Source of the DNA: Isoetes taiwanensis
Taxonomy: Eukaryota; Streptophyta; Lycopodiopsida; Isoetales; Isoetaceae
Assembly: GCA_021234155.1 (NCBI GenBank)
Contig: JAJEKV010000207.1
Span: forward strand, 1,302,001 to 1,366,000
DNA: 64,000 bases
Direction: 5' to 3'
This document shows, piece by piece, positions 35,946 to 47,114 of this stretch. The first letter of the stretch is position 1, and every line of letters begins with the position of its first letter. Below the pieces are notes generated by a model. The model did no database searches. It was not told where the DNA came from and was given only the letters and a program-made list of their open reading frames with translations. Both the position numbers and the translations under genes were made by a program.

Positions 35946-36549
35946 ACTACTAAAAAAGCATTTAAGAAGGCTTTGGTAAGGCCAGGACATAAAATTTTAA
36001 TTGGGTAAACTTTTACATACAAGTAAATGCATGTTATTAAATAAGAAGCAACATTTCAAATTGCCATATATACCCATAAGCGTCTCCATTCAATTGATAC
36101 GATCCTAAACTGTGATACCCAAGCTCATGAGTTTAACGCCTGGTTGTGAAAGTGGAAATGCATCGTTGTAAAGTTGTGGAGGAAGGCCTCTCTTCAGCCA
36201 TCTACAGTAGTGGGGGGCAGGACCTATCTAGGGGTGTATAAATTGTCCAGCACCCATCTAGTGTGTATAAATTGTCCTATATAAACTGCGACTTCTTATG
36301 GATGTTAAAATACCATTTATTTATCATTCAACTACGGTATGGAGGTGCGGGGCCTTCAATAAGAATATATTCCTCAGTAATGTGATGTTCTCTTCATCAT
36401 ACGCCTTGTACAGATACAAATTACATATACAAAGAATTGCGGCGACCTTAGCAATGTTATTGTTTTTTCCTTTTTTTTTAGCACACTAGCCCAACCAAGC
36501 CTACAGCCTTTCTTGCAATTCTAGTCTATCCATGTAGCACCTCTAGCGC

Positions 36550-36915
36550 TCAATCCGACCATCCCTTCGAGATCCTACGGCTCGCGTGGCTTTGGGGCGT
36601 ATCCTACGGCCCAGATGGCTTGGGAGTTTATTTGTAGCTTATATCTAAGCGATCCTACAGTCTAGGTTGATTTCAGAATCCTACGGTGCACATGGCTTTG
36701 GGAATTATATGTAATAGATCCTGCGGTCCAGATTGTTCTTTGATCCTGATCGTCGATCCAGGATCTTATGGCTCACGTGGCTTGGCACATATCCTACGGT
36801 GCACATGACTTTGGGAATTATATGTAATAGATCCTATGGCTCATGTTGCTTTAATTATTGTCACGTGGTGAGATCTCGACCCTTGATCGGGTCCAAGATC
36901 CTACGGTCCATGTTG
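36550..36915 (+). repeat. Cluster of GATCCTACGG repeats
   Basis: At least eight copies of (A/G)ATCCTACGG or close variants occur, each followed by a (C/G)(T/G)C(A/C)...(T/G)GGCTT(G/T) stretch, with GGGAATTATATGTAATAGAT repeated at 36700 and 36813. The same decamer occurs in the 63.8-kb repeat. Confidence 0.55.
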
Positions 36916-37028
36916 AATGCTCATCCCTTAGGAAAAGGCTTTTAAAAAATTTATGTTGTGTCGGGGATTCAAACCCTGGTCATTAGCCCCCCAACCCCCC
37001 ATTTTAACCACTAGACTAGGCATTAGTT
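36890..37028 (-). mobile_element. tRNA-derived SINE head
   Basis: On the minus strand, CCTAGTCTAGTGGTTA (A box, 37018-37008) is followed after about 32 bases by GGGTTTGAATCCCC (B box, 36976-36962). This is the internal promoter layout of plant SINEs. A G-rich loop lies between. The 3' limit is a guess. Confidence 0.6.
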
Positions 37029-37089
37029 CCATGAATAATTTATATTTCAAATATACTTAAGGGTAATGTTCCCATTAAGATAAAATAGA

Positions 37090-37815
37090 CTATAACATTC
37101 CAGCTAGTTCAAGAAAGTTCTAGAATGTTCTGGAAGGCTCTAGAAAGTTCTAGAATCTTCTAGAAAGTTCTAGACATAAGAGAATCTAAGGGGGATCTAA
37201 GAAAATTCTTCCAAAAAGTTCCAAATTGTTCTAATAAGTTTTAGAATGTTCAAGAATGTAGGGGAATCTACGGGAATGTAAGGAAATCTAGGGAAATACT
37301 TCCAAAAAGTTCTAGAATATATTGAAAGTCTCATAATGTTCCAGAAAGTCTTAGAATGTTCTAAAAAGTTCTAGAATGTAAAGGAATCCAGGAGAATCTA
37401 ATAGAATCTAAGAAAATCTGATAAAATGTAAGAGAATCTAGGAAAATATTTACAAGCCTAAGGGAATCTCTTAAAATCTGGGGGATCTAAAGGAACCTTC
37501 ATAAAATCTAAGGGAATCTAAGAAAATGTTGATGAAATCTTAGAGTATCTAAGGGAATATTTATAGAATCTCTTTGAATCTCATGTAATGTAAGGGAACC
37601 TAGGGCAATCTCATAAAATCTAAAGGAATCTAAGGGAATCTAAGGGAATCTTCATAGAATCTTGGAGAATCTAGAGAAATCTAATGGAATCTAGAGGGAA
37701 TCTTATAAAATTTAGAGAAATGCTCACGAAACCTCTAAGAGAACCTTGGTAGAATCTTAGAGAATCTATGAATTTAGAGTATTCTCAAGAGATTCTTTTA
37801 GAATGTAGGGCACGA
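37090..37815. repeat. Degenerate short-period repeat, TTCTAGAA then GGGAATCTAA
   Basis: The first 300 bp are dominated by imperfect TTCTAGAA(A/T)GTTC units, many forming the nGAAnnTTCn pattern of heat shock elements. The rest is AATCTAAGGGAATCTA-type with period near 10-20 bp. There is no open frame. The palindromic sequence alone explains the HSE match. Confidence 0.7.
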
Positions 37816-37869
37816 CAAGAACTTACACGTAGGAACATGCTAAAACTCGAACATGCACCGTAGGACGCA

Positions 37870-38339
37870 TTAAATTTCTTGTATATGTGAAAATGTAGTT
37901 CAACTATTGAAGACATTTGAAACCCAATTATCACAGATTGTAGAAGAGAACCAAGTTGAAATCGATAGATGCATGAGAGTATTGGAAAATTTAAGGAGCA
38001 AAAACTCTCTAATGGTGATAACTATCCATTGATGTATTATAAAGATGATGAGCAGACTGATAGCGCAGCGCAACTTACATTTGATGGGTTGAATCTAAAA
38101 TTAAAGGGCATTAAGCTTGATGCAGAAGCACAGGCTATTTCCAGAGAATTTGCTGATGAACAGCTTAGTAAACAGCATAATCATTATCTGTTTTTCAAAA
38201 GATACCCTACGCCTGCGGTACCTAGGAGATTAGTTGAGCAATGGGTTGCAGAAAAGGACCACAAACCGTGGAAGCTCTATTCTTTCAACAGATTAGCCCC
38301 AATACCTATTGAGGCTTATTAGTTTGGGAGGAATAGAGG
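37870..38339 (+). pseudogene. Gag-like ORF of the gag+RT retroelement, 5' half
   Basis: A 117-codon frame at 37969-38322 (ending FNRLAPIPIEAY) is preceded in another frame by a coiled-coil-like stretch from about 37900 (TQLSQIVEENQVEIDRC). No motif identifies it alone. It is assigned to the gag of this element because it lies directly at an apparent inversion breakpoint. The matching opposite end (58772, minus strand) begins another charged, RGG-rich frame. After re-inversion the two would be contiguous and co-oriented with the RT. This assignment is inference. Confidence 0.4.
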
Positions 38340-39330
38340 ATGAGGTAGGTTGATAGCCAGATCAATCGTAGAATCAATCCACCATAAAGATCTAGTATTC
38401 GTACCCAGAAATCTTTTAACAGTAGTGTCCACTTGGTGGCTCAACTCATTGAATGTAGGTACGTGTGTCTTAATGACCTCCATAATAAGGCAAGCCATAT
38501 CCGAAAATATACAATCAGATGCATTAATCAGCCATCTAGACTTATTTTTGTGGGCTTTAAATGTTCCCATTAAATAAGGTAAGCCCAAGTCTCCAATCCT
38601 AACCTTCATAGCAATATATTTCATGTCTTGACGACACTTATCATTATATTGCTAGTGGTGACCTTGGGAACCCATCTTCATCTACACATAATTCAAAGTC
38701 TGGGCTATCAACTCTATTCAAGGCCATCTTGCTTATGTAATTCTTACAAATGAATACCGGTGTATTTTCAGCTTTATCAGCCTCCAGATATGAATAAATG
38801 TTGTTGGATCCATCTCTTTTCCACAGTTGAATCATATGCCCTTGATTTTATAGGGATTCGAATTCTTTTTCTTTTATTCAAGCTACCCTCTTGTACTAAC
38901 TGCTTGATCTTCCATTTGATAAAACCCATGGACCTTTCAGTCTTAAGTGGACATAATTTTCCAACCTTATTTTCCAAATATGAAATGGTTTGCTTCCACG
39001 CCTTGAGTACTTCAATAATAACCATGCCTTTATTAGGATTTTTTAGGGGGATATGGTTCAAGCCATATTTTATCTCATCCCTATAATGTATGCAAATATT
39101 TGTGGAGAGGGTTATGACATGTTCATCCCCATCTTCACCTCTTTTCAGGAAAGGTTTAAACCAGATAATATCAGCAAAGTGGCATTTCATACTATCAAAG
39201 CATGAAAAATTGCAAAATGTGTCCCTCGGTTTATACCATGATGATTTTACACTAGGAAGGTATTTCCAGCCATAAACAATATCATCTAATAGTGTACGGT
39301 CATGAAGATTTAAAAGTTGACTGCAACATA
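38340..39330 (-). pseudogene. Reverse transcriptase ORF, N-terminal half (inverted piece)
   Basis: The minus-strand frame is open from the Helitron edge at 39330 through 38777, then continues in shifted frames (38835-38644, 38624-38340). It contains ADKAENTPVFICKNYI (a DKA/DKG-type upstream motif), then LPYLMGTFKAHKNKSRWL (RT motif 1/2 region) and IDSTIDLAINLPH at the end. It stops at NLPH. The C-terminal half at 58.8 kb resumes at exactly that place. The frame also continues without a gap into 57494-57683 when the H6-H7 Helitrons are removed. The enzyme family is discussed with the C-terminal half. Confidence 0.7.
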
Positions 39331-40517
39331 TCTTATATTATAATGTTTTGGCGTAAGTAGTGAACCGAGCCCTAATTTGGACGGCTGAGATCCATCGACA
39401 TTGCACGGCCAAGATTTCTTCTCTTTTCATCCCCCTTTTTTTTTTAGGTTTCAACGGTGTAGAGCTTTGGACGGTGCAGAGCTCGGGACGTTTTGCCCCC
39501 TCCCGGGCGTCTTGCCACACTGAAGCTCTCCAAGCCTTGAAGAGAGACCGGAACTTGAAACATATTTTGATGCAAAGGGAAAACAATGGTGAAGCTTTAG
39601 CTTTGGCAATGGGGGTATAAGACCCGTGGATTGGTATTGTTTTGTCGGGTTTAATAAGAACAGCTCGCGCCTCCCGGCATCTTGAGGTTCTTGAGGTTCT
39701 CGACTTCGCCGCTTCCCTGTAGAGAATCCGTGATCTCCGGCTATGGCGATGGGCTCGAATATTGGTGGACTATGGCGATGGCACGCTCAGGATGGCTCGT
39801 CTTCTTAGGAAGATGCAAGTAAGATTTGCCTTTAGTTGTTGCTTTTTTCGCTTTGTATTGTTTCTACAAGCGTAACATGCACCAAGAGATGAAGAACAGA
39901 GAAGGCGGGTCATGGTTTCCCTATTCTCCACCGCCCTTTCGTTCTTCTATCTTCTCGGCATGCTTCTACAAATAAGGTAGGGTATTCTTGAATCAAAACA
40001 CGGCTGAAAGTAATGTGTCTTAGAGGTAATATGATACTGAGGGAAGTAGTTGGAAAACCAAATGGGATCCAAATGTCGAGCTTTTAGAACTGGTTTTTTC
40101 TAGCAAGCAAGAAGGCCAGGTCTTCTCAGACGATCAATGAGTAGTATTACTTAATTAAATAAATCTGAGTGTCCATGCATGTCTGCCTGCCATGCAAAAA
40201 GGATCTCCAGTTTCGGAAAAATGATCTGCCTTCTTTGGAAGGCAGCTTTTCAGCGCTAATGGGACCTCCAAAGCGGACTCCAAAATTGCAATGTGTATAA
40301 TGTTCCTTGCAATGTGTATAATGTTCCTATTCTAAGTTGGTACTAACAAAGAAGGCCGCTTTTTTTACTTCCAAATCTTATTCAGAAGGATTCCAAACGC
40401 TTTATATTTTTGGAGATGCAAGATACACTATCTCATTGATTTTTCTAATTGGTTCTAAATTTATTGATTTATTGCAGGCCAATTTCGAGATTGAGAGCAG
40501 ATTTAGAGCACTTTCAT

Positions 40518-42129
40518 TGTGACGCTCCCAGAATATATACGGCCCTCGGACGTATACATACGGGGACTTTCCCCTCCCATGGCAATCATCTCACCATGAG
40601 CAGGGCCCTCCGTCTATTTCGGTCCATCTATGAAATGAGGCCCGAAAGAAGGACACGAAGGGGTCATTCGGCCCACGCCTTCAGTGGGACTCCTACGTCG
40701 CGGAAGCATGAATACAAGGGTTAGCACACAGCATGAATATACATAAATAACCACCACGAAGGGTGGCGCATCCATCCAAAATACCAACGGCATAGAATAT
40801 GCATCTAATCCTAAGAAAACACCCAAACCCTGTGTTCTACCCCTACTCGAGACTCCCATGAGGATCGGGACCGACGGCCGGGCCTCAAGAAATCAGTGGA
40901 CCGAGTCTTGGCATGGCGCTGGCTGGCGAGAACATTGGCTAGGGTTGTCCACTCCATCCGCCCTCCCTGCGGCACACACTGCGAGATGGGTCAATTCCAC
41001 GCTATGGCTTCGCTTATAGCCTTCCCTGAGACGCAGGGTTCAAGGTATCACCCGTGAGCCTACCCGTGTTCATGGACTGGTCCGATGATGAGGCAGTCGG
41101 GAAGCGCCCCTTCCGTAATCACAGTGGTTCCACGGGTGAGCTAGAGAATACGCGCATCGGCGACCCCGTGATCCCGTGCCGAACTTACTCACCCTAAATC
41201 TACTCAAAGTGCAAGGTGCTCCATACGGATCACACCTCTACACCAGGGGAGTGTCGGACCCATACCCCGCCCTCTACGCGGACCGGGCATCATCGCCTAG
41301 CCCAATGTAGGAGTCTCGGGGGAGCCTTGTATGCTCGTGCAAGACCCCACCCCTCATGTCACCACTGTGTTCCTTTGTCTGGTGCTAAGCCGGACCATAG
41401 CATCTAGGACCCGGTGGGCTCTTTGCACACGAGCCGCAATTAATGGGACTCTATGTGGCTATCTAGGAGCATACTACAATACACGGTTGGAGGTCTCTAC
41501 CCCCCTTAATTCCCCGTTTGAGTCAAAGACTAAACAAAGAGCTAACAATCCATCCTTTCAGAGTAGAAACCATAATTGAATATAAAGAGTACTTGCTTGT
41601 ACAAACAAGGGTTAGTTTCTATGATTGAATTACAAAGAGAACAGAGAAAGACGGACACAACCAAGTGTTAACTAGAATTCACATAGCCACCTACCTGAAT
41701 TCTGGCTGGACTCATTCCCATGGGGCGCCTCCATCTCCTGGCGGTTGAAGATTCAGCTGTGGCTGGAAGGGGACGACTGGTATGGTGGTTCTCTGCAGGT
41801 GATTGATGGCGCTCAGCTCCTGGCCTTCCTTGGTCGATCTTCAGGAGTCAATCCCAGGGATAGGGTCAAGTTGGCATCCAAACTTGGCAACCCCCATGCT
41901 GCCCAATCGATTGGGGCAGGTGGCGCCTTCCCAATTGGTAATTATCCTAATTTCCTAGGTTATAGGTTATTATTATTAATGTGTTAAATTAATTTAATCC
42001 TTTGTAAGGTAACCCCCTAGGTTGCAATTAAGTTCCCATACCCCCATGGTAGCGTACCTTTAGGGAGTGACGTGCTTGTATTTGTACGTGTCCCGTATAG
42101 TAGACCGTATAAATACGTGGAACGTCACA
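40518..42129 (-). repeat. 3' LTR (left), 1612 bp
   Basis: Begins TGTGACG and ends CGTCACA on the plus strand. Aligns end to end with 51997-53591. A roughly 230-bp stretch from about 40655 to 40890 is almost identical between LTRs, while other parts differ by clustered indels in G/C-rich sequence. Confidence 0.95.
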
Positions 42130-42142
42130 TTCTCCCCCTCCT
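42130..42142 (-). promoter_or_regulatory. Polypurine tract for plus-strand priming
   Basis: On the minus strand AGGAGGGGGAGAA lies immediately upstream of the 3' LTR start, as expected for a PPT. Confidence 0.9.
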
Positions 42143-42599
42143 AAAAAAATAATGCTGCCCCTCGGCATTAGGGTTAGCTAATTGAATACATGTAACGTAA
42201 AGCTAATCAATTAGAAAATGAAGTTAAGAATATAACATTAATACGTTGAGATTATAGTAATTTGGACAGTAATACATTTGAAGTTAAAATATCAAAGTAC
42301 AAGCACTAAGGTGCCCGATACAACTTATGATCAAGGGAGTTTAGGACTGAAGTCCCATGTAAAACATTCTGACAGCAAAAATCACACATGTAGACAAAAC
42401 CAATACGGGAAAAGTTGGGTCATCAGCAACCCTCTATACAAGGCAGGTGACGACTTGTTCATTGGCCTGCACATAAGCATATACCCGTAGGTTAATAATA
42501 TGATTAAGTTGTGGTTGAAGGGACCACCCCCTACAAATAAAAGGAAAAAAATATCTAGAAGGGAATCTATCATGTGTACGGCTTGCAATTCATTGTGGC

Positions 42600-45500
42600 A
42601 TAAGGAATGGTGGAGTTCCTCAGTATAGCGGAATGAACGCAGATCCTATTTACTAGATGCCTCTCTAGCAATTAGCGGTCATGTCAACATCAACAATAAA
42701 CCACGTCCTAGAGAACACGAAGGTGATCTCATCATCGGTTATTATTATCATATACGATCGTCTACCCTCTAAAACATGATTTCGGTTATTGAAGCCTTCA
42801 AGCTTAATCACGGAGCTGGGTTGATAGCATCGTTGATGGTAAACCTTGAGATTCCCGCATGAAGTCGGATAGTGCTTCTCAAGGTCTATCTTCATCACCG
42901 TAGCATCTTCAAGCGGTAAGTGCTTCCCACTTGACCAAGTATTGCAACATTTGAGTCCTTAAATTCCGTTTGTAAGCTTCGATCAAGAAGAGCTTGGGCA
43001 CTATTTCCGGCTGCTCTTGGTCATTTCTAGGAGGGTAGGGGTATCCAAAACCTCCTCTGGATCGGGGGTGTGTTGCTTGAGGAAGACTCACGTGAAAGAC
43101 CTTGTGGATTTTCAAGCGGGGTGGCAAGTCCAAGCGATATGCACCATTTCTCCACACGTTCGGTAATCCTGAACGGCCCGACCCCATCGGGTGCCAACTT
43201 CTTCTGATTACCAATTTTAAGCTTGGCTTGTTTTACTTTGATCTTAAGCCAAACTGATTCCCACTGGAAGATTAGGTGGGGTTGATTGCTTATCCGCTAG
43301 ACTCTTGACGATGATGCGTCACGGCCAATAAGTAACCCGAACTTCTTCCACCAAGGCACGCATTTCTAGAAGGAGTTGTTGAGATACCTCCACTTTAGAA
43401 ACAGGATTATGCCACGGTAATGCGAGTAAGACATTGATAGCCATAATTTATCATGAAGGGGAGACATTCTAGAAGACTCTGCTTTTGTCTTGTTGTAGGC
43501 AAATTCTACCAAGTAAATATAATCCGCCCATTGTGATTTATTTACTCCATACATAGCTTCTTAGCATATCTTCGATATCACGATTGACATCGTTCTGTTT
43601 GACCATCCGCATGCGAGGATGGTAGACTGCACTCATGGCAAGCTTGGTGCGGATGGTGGCGAAGAAATCCTTCGAGAATGCAGCGACAAACTTAGGATCC
43701 CTATCCGATACAATTACTCTCGGCATCCCGGTAACCTGAAAATTTCCTTTGCAAAGAGCAAGGCGGTGTCGGGCGGTGTCCGTGGTGCGACATGGCGTGA
43801 AGTGAGCCATCTTTGATAATTTGTGCGACCCGACCATTAAGGCATCATACCCGCGAGAGCGTGGAAGCCCCACAATGAAATCCATGGTTATGACTTCCCA
43901 CTTGGCGTTGGGCACATCCAAAGGTTGCAACTCCGGGAACTCTTAATTGCTCAGCCTTGGTTTTTGACAAACCGACACCGTTTGATGTACCTAGCAATAT
44001 CCTTCTTCATGGAAGGCCAAAAATAGTGGAGCGGATCTTAAAATAAGTTTTCATAAAACGCATGTCTGCTATAGAGGTACATTGTGTGTATCATGGAGAA
44101 TCGGCTTTCGCACCCACGAAGTCATTTGGAACACACAACTTATCTTTGTAATATAATAAATTGCCCTCCTTCTTATATGAGCGGAATGCTTCACGTTCTC
44201 TATCCAGTCTGGGCTTCCTTACCCAAACTTTCCCAAATATTACGAGAATTCGGGATCTGTGGGCCAAGGTTTGTTCTATTTGCTTCCCAAACTCATTTGG
44301 TGAGTGTGGAAATGGCATTACAATGGGTCGGGTTATAAAGGGATGGCGTGACAAAGCATCATAACCACATTGTGCTTCCCACGGTTTATATACAATCTGA
44401 AGTCATATTCCTCGAGGAATTCCATCCATCTTATTTGTGGAGATTGGTTGGTTTGGGTGGATAGGTGGCGAAGACTTTGATGATCCATTATCAGCTGAAA
44501 TCTTCTACCAAGAAGGTAGTGTCTCCAAATCACGGAGAGCATTACAAGCGCCGGTAACTCCGATCATGGGTAGGATATATTTTCTCTGCATCATTCATCT
44601 TCTTTGAATCGTAAGCAACAACTCTCCCTCCTGCATTAGAACTCCACCGGTAGCTATCTTACTAGCGTCGGTAGCTCTTGATTTATCCTTTTTCGGGATC
44701 GGGCAAGGTAAGGACAGTGCGGATGTTAAGGCATCCTTGAGCTTCAAAGCCGACTTGGACTTTTGTTCTCCAATGTTCCATCAATCCTTTACTTTCTCAT
44801 GCCTTGTGAGATTAGTAAGAGGTGCGGCAATTGTTGCAAAATCCTTAACAAATTTCGATAATATCTGCGAGTCCCAAGAAACTCAGGACCTCTGAAACAT
44901 TAGCTGGAATGGGCCAATCCTTTCTTGCTTCTATCTTATTTGGATGCAGTAGCAATTCCTTACCTGAGATAATATGCCCCAAATAGTCTACCCTCGGAGT
45001 GGCGAACTTGCATTTAGAGAACTTGGCAAAGATGATGGCTTTAGCTTTTGCAAAGCTAATCGAAGATGTTGTTCATGTTCTTTGCAAGGTTTTACTATAG
45101 ATGAGAATGTCATCAAAGAAAATGACAACAAAGTCATCCAAGTATTGGCGGAAGATGTCATTCATCAACCGCATAAACGTTGCAGGGCATTGGTCAATCC
45201 AAAAGGCATGGCGGTAAATTCATAATGCCCATATCGGTCTAAAAGCGAGACTTATGAATGTCCTCTTCCTTTATCCTTATCGATGGTAGCCGGGCGCAAA
45301 TCAATTTTGAGAAATATTTTGCCCTTATGGCGGTCCATAAGATCATGCCCCTAGGCAAAGCATAGCGATTCTTGATGGTATGCTTATTGAGTTGCTATAA
45401 TCAATACACATCCTTAAGGAGCCATCTTTCTTCTTGACAAAAAGAATAGGGCGCCAAAATGGTGGCTCTTGGGCGAATAAACCCCAGTTCGGTAACTCTT

Positions 45501-45760
45501 GTAGTTGTTTCTTAAGCTCCGTAACTCTGGAGGGCTCATTGATTACGGGGCCTTCTTTGGTAGGCTTGGTACCCGGTTCAAGAGTTATCTCACATTCTAC
45601 CCCTCTCGAAAGGAGGAAGCTTGTGGATCTCATCACGGAAAAAGATCGTAAATTCGAAGAAGGATAGCAATGTCCTGTGGTAAGGCGTCGATTACTTTTT
45701 ACCTTTGAGTCAGGACTCAATGGAGGCAAGTTTAATGAGGGCAAAGGAGTTCATTCACGT
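42600..45760 (-). pseudogene. Ty3/gypsy pol: RT, RNase H, integrase, chromodomain region
   Basis: RT begins near 45740; 45560-45380 carries ELKKQLQELPNWG and PILFVKKKDGSLRMCIDY. The catalytic box is at 45117-45085 and reads [11 protein letters not shown] (FFDD in place of the usual FLDD or YLDD). The thumb follows with GHIISGKELLLHP near 44960. RNase H is at about 44660-44350 (GGVLMQEGRVVAYDSKK, LLGRRFQLIMDHQSLRHL). Integrase spans about 44050-43370, with a zinc-binding remnant, WEVITMDFIVGLP and VIVSDRDPKF. The catalytic Glu motif usually read as DGQTE appears as MVKQND, so Glu is replaced. The end (43214-42880) has AYRLDLPPRLKIHKVFHVSL and QYLVKWEAL, the start of a chromodomain-like tail. 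Several phase shifts break it. Confidence 0.9.
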
Positions 45761-46299
45761 GGTATAGCTTTTTCTAACTGCTTTATTGACATTGGATCGC
45801 ATAGTGGAATGGAATGAATCACCTTTTAATAGTCACACGTGCTCCATTAGCGGCGTTGAAGGTGACCTCCCCGTTTCTCTGATCTATGTGGGGCGGGCGG
45901 ATGCTAAAACTCCATTCCCCACAATAAGGTCATATTTGCCAATGTCCATTAACTTCGGCACCCAAGGCAACTAGTGCACTGGCATTTTGCATTTTTAAAG
46001 GTTAATACTGGCCATGAGTGTGTCCGATCTTTTACTGGCTAATGTGGTGGCTTAGGTCGGGACCTCAATGTTTCCATTTGCGAAGGTTTTGGGCCATTCT
46101 AGGAGAAGCAAAATTATGTACTACCCGGTGTCCATCAAAATTATGAAGGGCTTCTTGTCTACTTGGCCTATTTGGCAAAAATATGGAAGGTGACTTTTCG
46201 GCGTTACTGTTTCTATAGCGGCAGAATATGAGGCGCACCATGAATGTACTTTCGGGGAGCCTCGTCTTCCGCCTTAAAGATTGGACTCAAATCTTCCCA

Positions 46300-47114
46300 A
46301 TCCAGGTCGACCATGGGCCGGTTGAAGCGTCTGGCGTGGCGTGCGGACAATTACGCATGAAGTAGTCGGGCCTCATCTGCCGTGCTTATGCCTTATCGGT
46401 AGGGCTGTTCTCCTCGCCTCCTTAGGGATGGGTACGTAAGAGGCCACAACTTCCTTACCCGCATTGTTACCTTGCGGGCGTGTTAAAGGCGACTTTCTTC
46501 TCTGGCGGCCATAAGAATTGTCTTTGAGAGGGTGGGACTTGGCGAGCGGGGTTTGTAAGGTGTGGACGGCAGTAGGTGCGGTAAGGAGGCGGTGCTTGAT
46601 CTTTGGCTCCTTAGCGTGTCTTCCTCAAGGCTTAATGCCTTAGCTTCGCCTCTCACTCTTGACTTTGGGTGCGATGGCCTTGACCATTAAGTTTAATGGA
46701 TGGGGCCAACCCTTCAATGTAGCCCCTCTTTGCTCTTTTTCTCATTCATTCACGGCATCGCACAACCTCAAGCGCATGAATTAGTCGGTGTAGGCCTGCG
46801 GACATGCTCATACGTTCCAACTTTGTAGAAGGTGCGGACCGTTGGCATTTGTGCGCGAGGAGGCACGTGTCGATTTAAAAGCCTTAGCAAACTTCACGAA
46901 CTTGCATGCAAGCCCTATCGGTGTTTAGCTGCATAGCCACCCTTCCACCAAATCTGGGCAGCTCCGAGTGGGTTAGGTGGTGGCGACCTTCCTGTATCTT
47001 TCTCGGATCATTCCATAGGACTTCGAATTCCTTCATTTAGTCCAACCAAGATTCAGCATTCAAGCCTCCTCTGGATTTCCCATCAAAACCGAGAGCCAAC
47101 TTCGGTTCTTCCAT
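46300..47114 (-). pseudogene. Ty3/gypsy gag remnant with zinc knuckle trace
   Basis: From a Met codon at 47114 the minus strand reads MEEPKLALGFDGKSRGGLNA, then ESWLD and KEFEVLW, typical of plant gypsy gag (Retrotrans_gag). The frame then decays. Near 46380-46320 PDYFMRNCPHA is the second half of a CCHC knuckle. An in-frame stop after ESWLD and several shifts show loss of function. The protease domain expected at 45.8-46.3 kb could not be read with confidence. Confidence 0.65.

Noticed and set aside
35826-37028. Functional tRNA genes at the A/B-box-like sites
   Set aside because: No cloverleaf with an acceptor stem and anticodon arm could be drawn. The boxes fit decayed SINEs better.
37100-37400. 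CRISPR-like regular repeat array
   Set aside because: Units are degenerate, short and without unique spacers, and the context is a plant nuclear genome.
40614-41579. Open frames within the LTRs, repeated at 52.1-52.9 kb
   Set aside because: They lie in both LTRs, have no motifs, and are not conserved in phase between the two copies.
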